DNA from: Anaerolineae bacterium
Lineage (GTDB): Bacteria > Chloroflexota > Anaerolineae > JAAYZQ01
Length of the DNA stretch: 64,000 nucleotides
NCBI GenBank assembly: GCA_016929795.1
Contig: JAFGIA010000408.1
Coordinates: 1-64,000 of the forward strand
Direction of reading: 5' to 3'
Both the position numbers and the translations under genes were made by a program. The notes below the pieces were generated by a model. That model ran no database searches. It had not been told where the DNA came from and saw only the letters and a program-made list of their open reading frames with translations. This document shows positions 26,358-33,941 of this stretch, piece by piece. Within the stretch, counting starts at the first letter, position 1. Every line of letters begins with the position of its first letter.

Positions 26358-27530
26358 ATGACACGCTATGCACGCATGACTGGCTGGGGAAAGTATGTGC
26401 CCAAGCGGGTGTTGACCAACTTTGACCTCGAAAAGATGGTCGACACGAGTGACGAATGGATCCGAACGCGCACCGGCATCCGCGAGCGGCATATCGCCGC
26501 GCCGGGTGAAACGTGCTGCACCATGTCACTGGCTTCGGCGCGCCAGGCGCTTCAGATGGCCCAGTTGCCGGCGTCCGATCTGGACCTGATCATCGTCGCC
26601 ACCTCGACGCCCGACTATCTCGTGCCGGCGGTGGCAAGCATGGTGCAGGATCAGCTCGGTGCCAGCCAAGCTGCCGCTTTTAGCCTGGGGGCCGGCTGCA
26701 CCGGGTGGGTTTATGCCCTCGTCACCGCCTGCCAGTTCCTCCAGACAGGCAGCTACCGAAACGCCCTCGTGATCGGCTCTGAGCATCTGTCGATGGGCAT
26801 CGACTGGACCGACCGCAACACGTGCGTCCTGTTCGGCGATGGGTCCGGGGCCGTTGTCCTGGAGGCGAGCGACCAGCCCACGGGCCTGCTTTCGTTCCAG
26901 CTCGGTTCCGACGGCAGCGACTATGACGCACTCATCTATCCTGGCTGTGGCGGTGTCCACCCCGCCAGCCAGGAAGTGATCGACAAGCGGCTCCACTACC
27001 TCCAGATGGACGGGCAGCGCGTTTTCAAGTTCGCGGCGCGCGTCCTCGCCGACTCGGTGACCTACGTGGTGTCCGAGGCTGGCCTTACGCCCGATGACGT
27101 CGCTTTGATCATTCCCCACCAGGCAAACGACCGGATCATCGAGCTCGCCAGGCGGCGGCTGCGCGTGCCGCCCGAAAAGGTAATGGTCAACATCGATCGC
27201 TACGGAAATACTTCGGCCGCCTCGATCCCCATTGCCCTGGTCGAGGCCATCGATGAGGGCAGGATGCAGCCGGGTGACCGGATCGTGCTCGTCGGCTTTG
27301 GCGCCGGCCTGACGTGGGCCGCGGCTGCCTTTCATTGGGAACCGCAGGAACCGGCAGCCCTCCCCGCCTCCGGCTGGCCTGTGCGCGACCGGCTGGCGCA
27401 GCCCGTCTCCCAGCTACGCACCGCTCTCTGGAGCACGCGCGTGCGATTGGCCAGCGCCGTCGAGCCGCTGCTGTTGCCGCTCTATACCGTTGCCGCGGGG
27501 TATCGCCAACGGAGGCGCAAGAAAAAATAG
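26358..27530 (+). CDS. fabH: 3-oxoacyl-ACP synthase III (FabH-like) with C-terminal extension
   Basis: Initiating ketoacyl synthase that condenses acyl-CoA with malonyl-ACP. The catalytic triad is present: Cys about 114 (LGAGCTGWVYAL), His about 254 (IIPHQANDRI), Asn about 284 (RYGNTSAAS). The ATG at 26358 is preceded by GGAAGGAACG. The protein is 390 residues against about 320 for typical FabH. The extra 60-odd residues after GFGAGLTWAAAAFHW form a Pro-rich segment, an amphipathic helix and a basic C-terminus (RQRRRKKK), which may attach it to membrane or partners. The His-x-x-x-Asn-type triad rules out the HMG-CoA synthase arrangement. Confidence 0.9.
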   Translation: MTRYARMTGWGKYVPKRVLTNFDLEKMVDTSDEWIRTRTGIRERHIAAPGETCCTMSLASARQALQMAQLPASDLDLIIVATSTPDYLVPAVASMVQDQLGASQAAAFSLGAGCTGWVYALVTACQFLQTGSYRNALVIGSEHLSMGIDWTDRNTCVLFGDGSGAVVLEASDQPTGLLSFQLGSDGSDYDALIYPGCGGVHPASQEVIDKRLHYLQMDGQRVFKFAARVLADSVTYVVSEAGLTPDDVALIIPHQANDRIIELARRRLRVPPEKVMVNIDRYGNTSAASIPIALVEAIDEGRMQPGDRIVLVGFGAGLTWAAAAFHWEPQEPAALPASGWPVRDRLAQPVSQLRTALWSTRVRLASAVEPLLLPLYTVAAGYRQRRRKKK

Positions 27531-27608
27531 CACGCTGCACGCGTGCGGCCCCTTCTCACGCCGCACGTCAACATGTTATTTCCGGCCCGGCTCGCCCGCC
27601 ATGCCAAA

Positions 27609-27638
27609 AGGCCCTCCCCGTTCCCCTGGGGAGGGCCT
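27609..27638 (-). terminator. Rho-independent terminator between fabH and the holin-like gene
   Basis: An 11-bp stem (AGGCCCTCCCC at 27609-27619 with GGGGAGGGCCT at 27628-27638) with an 8-nt loop. On the minus strand it is followed by TTTT (complement of 27606-27609), so it terminates the gene at 27657; being symmetric it may also stop fabH transcripts. Confidence 0.7.
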
Positions 27639-27656
27639 ACTTGATCAGAGAAACGA

Positions 27657-28076
27657 TTACCACCGGTCGCGGCGCGTTTCGGTCCGGGTCTTGGGCTTGC
27701 GGCGCTTGTCGTCCGGCTCGCGCAGGACCAGGCTTAGCACCCAACTGACGATGCTGATCAACAGCGCGCCGAGAAACGCCGGCACAAAACCATCGACATA
27801 GAAGCCTAGGTCGAGCGCCCGGGCGATCCATCCCGTCAGCAGCAGCATCAGGGCATTGATGACTAGCGTGAAAAGGCCCAGCGTAAAGATGTTGATCAGG
27901 CACGTCAGGAACTTGACGAGCGGGCGGATAAGCGCGTTCACCAGGCCGAATATCACCGCCAGGACCGCGACCACTGCCCAGCGCGGCTCGCCGACGATCC
28001 AGATGCCCTCGATCAAAAACTCGGCCACCACCAGTGCAATGGCATTGATCAACAGGCTAATGACCAATCGAGTCAA
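27657..28076 (-). CDS. Phage-holin-family (PF04020-like) four-TM membrane protein
   Basis: A 139-residue protein with four hydrophobic helices (LVISLLINAIALVVAEFLI, VLAVIFGLVNALIRPL, IFTLGLFTLVINALMLLL, VPAFLGALLISIVSWVL) and a charged tail (REPDDKRRKPKTRT). The pattern NALIRPLxKxLTCxxNIxTLGLF is typical of the widespread YvlD/PF04020 family, named for phage holins but mostly chromosomal and often linked to envelope-stress genes such as DUF4097/YvlB. Here related SHOCT/DUF4097 genes lie about 5 to 9 kb away. Confidence 0.85.
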   Translation of the reverse strand: MTRLVISLLINAIALVVAEFLIEGIWIVGEPRWAVVAVLAVIFGLVNALIRPLVKFLTCLINIFTLGLFTLVINALMLLLTGWIARALDLGFYVDGFVPAFLGALLISIVSWVLSLVLREPDDKRRKPKTRTETRRDRW

Positions 28077-28091
28077 GGGATCCCTCCTCTC

Positions 28092-28268
28092 TCAGGCACG
28101 CGCGGCGCGCCATGCCTGGACTATATTCATCCCCATGATCAGCAGAAACATACCCACGCCGACCAGGATCGCCGTCGGCGTTCCCCAATCGAACAACCAG
28201 GCGCCCACGGCGCCCACGATCGCGCCTCAAAGCAAGGCGCCCAACACCTGGAGCAGCAGCTTGATCAC
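28092..28268 (-). pseudogene. Small two-TM membrane protein gene with in-frame TGA
   Basis: From a GTG at 28268 (preceded by GGAGGGAGGGG) the frame reads 13 hydrophobic codons (KLLLQVLGALL), then TGA at 28227-28229, then continues GAIVGAVGAWLFDWG and VGVGMFLLIMGMNIVQAW to a TGA at 28092. Both halves together make a coherent 58-codon double-helix membrane protein, so the internal TGA is either a nonsense mutation, a base error, or recoding. It is 15 bp upstream of the holin-like gene and probably in its operon. Confidence 0.6.
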
Positions 28269-28310
28269 CTTTCCCCTCCCTCCGGCGCCAATGAATGAAA
28301 TTCACATGCC

Positions 28311-28344
28311 GGTGCGTTGCACCTGCCGTTGGGTGCAACGCACC
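28311..28344. repeat. Perfect 13-bp inverted repeat
   Basis: GGTGCGTTGCACC (28311-28323) and GGTGCAACGCACC (28332-28344) form a perfect 13-bp stem with an 8-nt loop. No U-tract follows on either strand. It lies between the disrupted toxin gene and the small membrane gene and could be a terminator-like or mRNA-stabilising element, or a REP-like repeat. Confidence 0.75.
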
Positions 28345-28377
28345 TGGTGCCGGTTTCAACTTGGCTTTTGTTGGCGA

Positions 28378-28859
28378 CTACTCTCCAGCGAGTCTCAAAA
28401 TCACCTCTCTCGTCTCGGGTGCAAGCCGAAAACGGAGCGCTTGAAGGCGGTCCAGCAGGGAGCCGACCGCTGGCACAAGCCCCGCGCGCTTGGCATCCAG
28501 CAAGAGTCCGAGTGTGCCGGTGAAAGGCAGATCCAGCTGTCGGCGATGCGCCGGGCCAAAGCGTCATCTAGCACCGCAATGACATTCTTCTGCTCGATCG
28601 TCAGCATCAAAACTTGGGCCTCGCCCGGCCCCAGATCAGTTAGCAGTGGGATAGCCGCCGCGCTGACGGGACACTGAACCGTGATCCACTCGAGATCTGT
28701 CAGATCAGGAAGGGGCACACCGGCGGCGCGCCCAACCTCAATCTCATCCACCACCGCGGGGGGCACGAGAACGCGATCTGCCAATCGGGGCAAGATGTCC
28801 AGCAGATCGAGTTGGTAGAGGTATTGGATCGCGGATGTATCACAGACGACGTCAGGCAA
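28378..28859 (-). pseudogene. PIN/DUF3368-type toxin gene, frameshifted
   Basis: The first part (DVVCDTSAIQYLYQLDLLDILP, LVPPAVVDEIEVGRA, LGPGEAQVLMLTIEQK, AVLDDALARRIAD) is a DUF3368 PIN-domain toxin RNase with acidic active-site residues. After residue about 107 the frame switches: the annotated frame gives an unrelated Cys/Trp-rich tail, while the next frame gives LDLPFTGTLGLLLDAKRAG, SLLDRLQALRFRLAPETRE and ends at a TAG at 28378-28380. One base is missing near 28535-28540. The gene is therefore inactivated or has a sequencing error. It overlaps the antitoxin gene by 8 bp. Confidence 0.8.
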
Positions 28860-29103
28860 GGCGCGTTTCTCGCTGGAACTCTACATCCGTCGAGCGGAAC
28901 GTGTCCACGCCATAGTCGGCGAGTCGCGATAAAAAGACGACACGGGGTACACCGGCCAGTTCCGCAGCAGCACCCGAGGAGAGCCGACCAATTTCGTACA
29001 GCTTGACAGCAGCAGCCATACGCAGCGTCTCGGCAGCTTCTTCTGAATCCATCTTGAGTGCGAGCAAAGACTCACGTAGAACCTGGAACAGGACTTGATT
29101 CAT
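28852..29103 (-). CDS. UPF0175-family antitoxin
   Basis: An 83-residue protein with the UPF0175 pattern: a charged N-terminal helix (LALKMDSEEAAETLRMAAAVKL), YEIGRLSSGAAAELAGVPRVVFLSRLADYGVD as helix-turn-helix-like region, and a C-terminal tail likely to bind the toxin. UPF0175 genes are standard partners of DUF3368 toxins. The ATG at 29103 has AGGAG 9 nt upstream; a GTG lies two codons before. The strong promoter at 29178-29206 drives both genes. Confidence 0.85.
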   Translation of the reverse strand: MNQVLFQVLRESLLALKMDSEEAAETLRMAAAVKLYEIGRLSSGAAAELAGVPRVVFLSRLADYGVDTFRSTDVEFQRETRLA

Positions 29104-29177
29104 CTTCACAAACTCCTAACCGGCCGCACTCCCAACAAATACGTTGCCTTGCCTTCAACACACAACGATCCGAATCA

Positions 29178-29206
29178 AGTATACTCTGAAAGCGTGTAGC
29201 TGTCAA
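29178..29206 (-). promoter_or_regulatory. Consensus promoter of the toxin-antitoxin operon
   Basis: Perfect -35 TTGACA (29201-29206), 17-bp spacer and TATACT (29178-29183) on the minus strand, about 70 nt upstream of the antitoxin start. Confidence 0.85.
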
Positions 29207-29928
29207 TGCAAAACGCAGGCGCCGTCAGGGCAATCGCATCTAATTTGTGGCCATGAAACAGCTTGCAATCGCCTTAAATGCATCATTTGCCAGGTGCCCG
29301 AATCCCCGGTGCTGTGCCCGGTGTACCATCGATCGGCAAGCACGCCTTGCATTCATCAGTTTTCACCGACTTTCAGTGCCGCGAGAGCCACCAAGATCGA
29401 ATTTAGATGCCGCCCACCTCCTAGGACTTTCTGTGCACCAATTTATCTTACTCGAGTAGCGCAATAGAGTCAATCTGGGCAACTGCTGAGCCGTTTATGT
29501 CACTGGATCTTCGACGAGGGCCTCCTCGCCGTATCCGCGGCCTACGCCATCCTCGTATCCCCCCCAACTGCGCCCCGACGCAGAGCCGGCTCACCACCTC
29601 TTGCGTGCGCCTCTCCCGTCACCGCGCCGCGTTCTTGACGTTTTGTGTTATCACACTGGGTAAATCATCAAAGGGTCAAAGGGTAAGCTTTCCCCCGCCA
29701 GGCCCTACCCGTGTCGCCCCGGCCCCCCACGCCCACGGCGAGGCCGGCGCCGTACCCGCCTATCCCCCCTCTCCCCCAGGAAGAGGGGTTGGAGGTGAGA
29801 GAGATCCACTCGCCCACCCGGCATCGCCGGGCACCCCCTCTGCCCACAAAGCTTCAGATCTATGACAAATCGCTAGTGCCCCCTTCCCATTGCACTGCAC
29901 TGCCGGCTTGTCAGACTTGTTTCCCCCC

Positions 29929-29969
29929 AAAAGCAAACTCCTCTCGACGGGAGCGATTGTCAAGAGGAG
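29929..29969 (-). terminator. Rho-independent terminator after pmbA
   Basis: An 11-bp stem with one mismatch (CTCCTCTCGAC at 29938-29948 with GTCAAGAGGAG at 29959-29969). On the minus strand the stem is followed by TTTGCTTTTGG. Confidence 0.75.
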
Positions 29970-29987
29970 GGGAGCAACATCCCCTTC

Positions 29988-31388
29988 CTACCCCTTGGCC
30001 ACCACGCTCACCCCGTCGAACAGCAGCGCCGGCGCATACAGCATCCCATACACCCACTCCGGCCGATTGCCCACCGCCACGAGCTGATCGCGCAGCAGAT
30101 CATACACGTTGCCGGCGATCATGGTGTTCTTGACCCGCCCCACGATCTCGCCGCGCCGCATCAAGTAGCCCAGTCCGATGGTGTTCGAGAACTCGCCCGC
30201 CATAAGATTGCCCTGCCCCAGGCCGAGCACATTGTCGACGATCAGCACTTCGTCCAGGCCCGCCAGCAGCGCTTCCAGGCTCTCCCCGCCGGGTGGAATG
30301 ACCCACGTGGCAGGGGCCGCCTGGGGAGGAATGTGAAAGCCGGCGGTGAACAGGTCGACCCGCTTGAATCCATTCCCCGTCGGCCGCGCGCCAGCCTGGG
30401 CCGCGGTCTTTAAATCGTACAGAAACTGGCGCACCACCCCCTCCTCTATCAGAGGCTTGGTGCGCGTCGGCACCCCTTCGTCGTCAAACGGGGCCGACGA
30501 CGGCGCGAAATCGCGTGGGCCGTCATCCACCAGCGTGAAGCGCGCGTCGAACACCGGCTCGCCCAGCTTGCCCTCCAATGGCGAGGTGCCATGGTAGACG
30601 TGCCGCCCGTTCAGCCCGAGCTGCAGCGGCAGCACCAGCGGTGCCAGGCCCACGGATCGAAACAGGACCTTCATCGGCCCCGACCGGACCGACGCCGTCT
30701 CGGCCGCCCAGCGCATCCGCTGCACCAGGAGCCGCCCCATCGCCTCCGGATCCACATCGGCCCGGCGGCGTGACTGCTGATCCTCGGGGATGATCAGGAT
30801 CTCGTCGCTGCGGGTGCGCGTGGCGCCGGCTCCCATGGCGAGCGTGGTACGCCGGTCGCGTGCGTCGAGGCCGCGGCTGTTCAGCACGGCCGTGTCCTCG
30901 ATCGTCTTGATCACTGTGAGGTTCACCTGGATCTCCGGATCGTAGGCGCGGATGGCCTCGACCAGTGCCTCGCCCATCTCGATCAGATCGAGCGGGTCGA
31001 GCTCGGCGACCGCCTCGTCAAACGACTGCATCGGCGTCGTTGGCTGCTCAGAGGGCAAGTCGAGGGTCACCGAGTCGCCAAACTCGGCCGCCGCCAGTGC
31101 ATTTTCCACGATCGTGTGCCCATCCGTCACGTCAGTCGTCGTCGAAAATCCGAGGCGTCCATCCTTCACCACACGCACCGCGCGACCAACCGTGTGTGAC
31201 GTGCGGGCCGATTCGAGCTTGCCCCCCTTGAACTTGACCGGCTCCTCGGTACGGCGCAGCTCGTACACCTCCGCCTCCGCGTGCCGCGCCAGGCGATCCA
31301 GCAGATCTGACACGCCGACCTCGAACCCGGGCTGGTCTCCGGGCGCGGGCCGGTTCGTTCGCTGATTGTTTGTTGTGCGCTCACTCAC
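29988..31388 (-). CDS. pmbA: TldE/PmbA-type subunit of the TldD/E metalloprotease
   Basis: A 466-residue non-catalytic partner of TldD. TldD/TldE heterodimers degrade peptides and mature some modified peptides. Family features: AEAEVYELRRTEEPVKFKGGKLES (N-terminal strand region), FDDEGVPTRTKPLIEEGVV and the C-terminal GLGYLMRRGEIVGRVKNTMIAGN with NVYDLL. It lacks the HExxxH motif. The GTG at 31388 overlaps the tldD stop (GTGA), and AGGAGG lies 11 nt upstream. No peptide precursor gene was identified nearby. Confidence 0.92.
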   Translation of the reverse strand: MSERTTNNQRTNRPAPGDQPGFEVGVSDLLDRLARHAEAEVYELRRTEEPVKFKGGKLESARTSHTVGRAVRVVKDGRLGFSTTTDVTDGHTIVENALAAAEFGDSVTLDLPSEQPTTPMQSFDEAVAELDPLDLIEMGEALVEAIRAYDPEIQVNLTVIKTIEDTAVLNSRGLDARDRRTTLAMGAGATRTRSDEILIIPEDQQSRRRADVDPEAMGRLLVQRMRWAAETASVRSGPMKVLFRSVGLAPLVLPLQLGLNGRHVYHGTSPLEGKLGEPVFDARFTLVDDGPRDFAPSSAPFDDEGVPTRTKPLIEEGVVRQFLYDLKTAAQAGARPTGNGFKRVDLFTAGFHIPPQAAPATWVIPPGGESLEALLAGLDEVLIVDNVLGLGQGNLMAGEFSNTIGLGYLMRRGEIVGRVKNTMIAGNVYDLLRDQLVAVGNRPEWVYGMLYAPALLFDGVSVVAKG

Positions 31389-32767
31389 GATGCTCTGCCT
31401 CCTATCGCCACGTTGCGGATGCGCACGTGAGGGCCGCCCATGGTGGTCGGCAGCGGGAACTGCCCGCCCTTGCCACACCCACCAGCGCTGCCCTCGATTA
31501 CCAGGTCGTCGCCAACGGCATCCACGTTCTGCAAAATATCAAAGATGTTGCCCGTCAGCACCACATCGCGCAGCATGTCGCCGATCTGCCCATCCACGAT
31601 TTCGTACGCATACCCCGCGCTGAAGGTGAACTGCTCCAGCATCGTGTTGCCGCCAAAGGCGTCCACCGCATAGATGCCCCGCTCGACGCCACGGATCATC
31701 TCCTCAAAGGGAACCGTTCCACGGTCAATATAGGTGTTGCGCATGCGCACGATCGGCTCAAAGCGGTAAGAGACGGCGCGGGCATTGCCCGTCGGCGCCG
31801 CGCCCATCCGCGCCGCCGTCTCGCGACTGTGCAGGAACCCTTCCAGGATACCGTTGCGGATCAGATAGGCGCGCTGGCGCGGCGTCCCCTCGTCGTCGTA
31901 CTTGTAGTTCCCGCGAAGGCCCGGCAGGTAGCCTTCGTCGATCACGGTCAGCTCGTCGACGGCAAAGCGCCGGCCCGGGCACAGCACCTCGCGCAGGCGC
32001 GCGTTTTTGGAGATAAAGTCGGCCTCGCACAGGTGGCCAAACGCCTCGTGGATCAGCACCCCCGCCAGCCGCGGGTTGAGGACGACGGTATACACACCCC
32101 CTGTCACAGGCCTGGCCTCGAGCAGGTCGATTGCCCGCTGCGCTGTGGCTTCTGCCTGCGCCTCTTGCCCCTGCACCGCCTCAAAGCCGGCCATCATCCC
32201 ATCCGACTCGAACGCCGCCTGGATATTGTCCTGCCCTTCGCGCGCCGTGGCCGACAAATAGATCGTCACGTCGGGGCGCTCCTCGACGACGTAGGTGCCC
32301 TCCGAGTTGGCAATGGTCACCTCTTTGAAGGAATCGGTATAGCGCGCATGGGTGGTAGCGATCTGGGTGTGGTAGCCGAGCAAAATGTCGTTGTAGCGCT
32401 GCACCAGCGCCTGCTTTTCCGCGAGTGGCACCGAGCGGGGATCGCGATCGAGAGGCACGCGTACTGCATCGTCGCTGGGCGCGACTGGCGCCAAGGTGAC
32501 TACCTCGGATGTGCGGCTGTCGACGAGGCGGGCGATGTCATATGCCTCGCCTACGCGCTGCTCCAGCTCGTCCAGCGTGTTGAACACGACGAATCCCCAG
32601 CCGTTGTTCACCAGGCAGCGCACGACGCCTCCCGATTCGCCCGACGCCTCCAGGTTCTCCAGGTTCCGGCCACGGTATTGGACCATGGTGCGCCACTCGC
32701 GCTCCAGGCGAATATCTGCGAAATCGGCGCGGCTGTGGGCCAGCGCCTTCATGATCCGGTCACGCAC
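31385..32767 (-). CDS. tldD: TldD zinc metalloprotease
   Basis: Catalytic subunit of the TldD/E protease, about 460 residues. The zinc site HEAFGH (HExxxH) is in VLIHEAFGHLCEADFI; other family features are YKYDDEGTPRQRAYLIRNG and DGQIGDMLRDVVLTGNIFD. The GTG at 32767 is preceded by GAAGGAGGGG. It follows the two SHOCT-like genes and overlaps pmbA. Roles described in the family include microcin and toxin peptide processing and general peptide turnover. Confidence 0.93.
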   Translation of the reverse strand: MRDRIMKALAHSRADFADIRLEREWRTMVQYRGRNLENLEASGESGGVVRCLVNNGWGFVVFNTLDELEQRVGEAYDIARLVDSRTSEVVTLAPVAPSDDAVRVPLDRDPRSVPLAEKQALVQRYNDILLGYHTQIATTHARYTDSFKEVTIANSEGTYVVEERPDVTIYLSATAREGQDNIQAAFESDGMMAGFEAVQGQEAQAEATAQRAIDLLEARPVTGGVYTVVLNPRLAGVLIHEAFGHLCEADFISKNARLREVLCPGRRFAVDELTVIDEGYLPGLRGNYKYDDEGTPRQRAYLIRNGILEGFLHSRETAARMGAAPTGNARAVSYRFEPIVRMRNTYIDRGTVPFEEMIRGVERGIYAVDAFGGNTMLEQFTFSAGYAYEIVDGQIGDMLRDVVLTGNIFDILQNVDAVGDDLVIEGSAGGCGKGGQFPLPTTMGGPHVRIRNVAIGGRAS

Positions 32768-32798
32768 GTGTTCCCCTCCTTCGCGTGGCCCCGTGCCG

Positions 32799-32873
32799 GT
32801 GCGCCCCTGTGGCGCACACGCCGGCAGGCACCACGCACCAAAGGAGGCAGAGCGCCTGACCACCCTGCCTCCT
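32799..32873 (-). terminator. Hairpins between the SHOCT-like gene and tldD
   Basis: AGGAGGCAG (32842-32850) pairs with CTGCCTCCT (32865-32873), followed on the minus strand by TTTGG; a second stem GTGCGCC/GGCGCAC (32799-32805 / 32811-32817) lies between it and tldD. The first may act as partial terminator in this 117-bp gap. Confidence 0.45.
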
Positions 32874-32884
32874 CTCGAGTCTCG

Positions 32885-33268
32885 CTATTCTACATAGATC
32901 TCGACGCGCTCGCCGCCTTCGGCATCCTCCACTTCGATGATCTTGCCCTGGGCACCGCTCTTGATCTGCTCGATGATATCCTCAAAGTCCATCCCCTCGA
33001 GCTCGGGTGCAAAGCGCGCGCCCATGCGTGTGCCCACGTCCACCAGGCTCATCGGCAGGTTGACGTTTACCTTGTTCCTGCCCGTTTCCAGGTCGGTCAC
33101 GCGTACGCGAAACCAACGGGCAGGGCTCGGCGCGCCCGGCGCCGGGCGCAGCTCTTTCCTCTTGCCTTCCGGCTCCAGCGCCGCCAGCAGCTTGGCCCCC
33201 TCCTCGGCGGTGATGTTGCCACTGGCGACCATGTTCAAGATCTGCATTCTTTCTTCTGTTGTTGCCAT
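32885..33268 (-). CDS. SHOCT-like-domain protein
   Basis: A 127-residue protein. The N-terminal 30 residues are a SHOCT-like helical hairpin (EERMQILNMVASGNITAEEG, then AKLLAAL). The middle carries a conserved strand region (RWFRVRVTDLETGRNKVNVNLP) and MSLVDVGTRMGARFAPEL, as found in LiaX/YvlB-associated proteins. The end is GGERVEIYVE, matching the end of the neighbouring protein. The ATG at 33268 has GGAGG 6 nt upstream. Likely part of an envelope-stress module; the exact role is unknown. Confidence 0.8.
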   Translation of the reverse strand: MATTEERMQILNMVASGNITAEEGAKLLAALEPEGKRKELRPAPGAPSPARWFRVRVTDLETGRNKVNVNLPMSLVDVGTRMGARFAPELEGMDFEDIIEQIKSGAQGKIIEVEDAEGGERVEIYVE

Positions 33269-33300
33269 CGTCATCCTCCTTTTCTACTCGAATTGAACAA

Positions 33301-33924
33301 TCACCCAAGGTAGATCTGTACGCGTTCCCCTTCTTCTTTGTCCTGCACGTCGATAAAAAGCGGCTCGTCGCTCACCTTGCTATCACGCAGCGCCAGGATC
33401 AGCTCATCCACGCCCGTGTCGCGCAGCTGAGGCACATAAGGCCGGATCAAACGAAGCACCCAGGCGGACAGGGTGAGAGGCAGCGGCAGGCTGATCGCCA
33501 TCGCCCTTGAACCGCGCTCGCTGATGCGCAGGTGGAGCCACGTCGCCGTTCGGCTCCACCACGCCAACACCATAACCACCAAGCCCACGATCATGGGCAG
33601 CCAGCCGCATAGCCGCCAGCCTGCCGCCGCGCTGGCGACATACACCAAGCCCAGGATCAGCGCTCCGATCAGGAGCACGGCGCCGCCTGCGAGAAACGGC
33701 CAGATCCAGAAGCGGCGCCAGCTTTCCGGCGCCTCGCCGGGGGGCACGGCGGCCTGGGGCTCCCCTGCCGACAGCAAACGTCTCTCCCTGTCGACCTCCG
33801 CGCCACCTTCAAGGCCCGGCTCTTCCACGGTTTGATCCAACGAACGCAGAAGCCGCTCGGCGTCTTCCACACTGATCTGGCCCCGCCCCAGCATCTCCAG
33901 GATCTGTTTCCTCTCCTCTTCCAT
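33301..33924 (-). CDS. SHOCT-like-domain membrane protein
   Basis: A 207-residue protein with an N-terminal SHOCT-like hairpin (EEERKQILEMLGRGQISVED, then AERLLRSL), a Pro-rich linker, two transmembrane helices (about 72-95 and 105-123) and a C-terminal domain ending EGERVQIYLG. The C-terminal half parallels the smaller neighbour, suggesting the pair arose by duplication with gain of membrane helices. It lies 17 bp after the MFS gene and 32 bp before the soluble SHOCT protein. Confidence 0.8.
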   Translation of the reverse strand: MEEERKQILEMLGRGQISVEDAERLLRSLDQTVEEPGLEGGAEVDRERRLLSAGEPQAAVPPGEAPESWRRFWIWPFLAGGAVLLIGALILGLVYVASAAAGWRLCGWLPMIVGLVVMVLAWWSRTATWLHLRISERGSRAMAISLPLPLTLSAWVLRLIRPYVPQLRDTGVDELILALRDSKVSDEPLFIDVQDKEEGERVQIYLG

Positions 33925-33941
33925 CTCGCTCTCCTATCCAC

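Larger units (their letters stand above)
29110..29987. other. Long intergenic region between the toxin-antitoxin pair and pmbA
   Basis: About 880 bp without a supportable gene. It holds the antitoxin promoter (29178-29206) and the pmbA terminator (29929-29969). The middle section (29207-29700) is less GC-rich than its surroundings and shows only short frames with no family features. A short direct repeat (AAAGGGTCAAAGGGT) occurs near 29667-29683. It may be decayed accessory DNA linked to the toxin-antitoxin insertion. Confidence 0.55.

Noticed and set aside
29144..29467. Short plus-strand frames in the long intergenic region
   Set aside because: No ribosome site, no recognisable motif, biased Cys/His content typical of non-coding sequence.
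31370..33313. Long plus-strand frame (about 650 codons) opposite tldD and SHOCT genes
   Set aside because: Antisense shadow of confirmed TldD with its HEAFGH site; no domain recognised.
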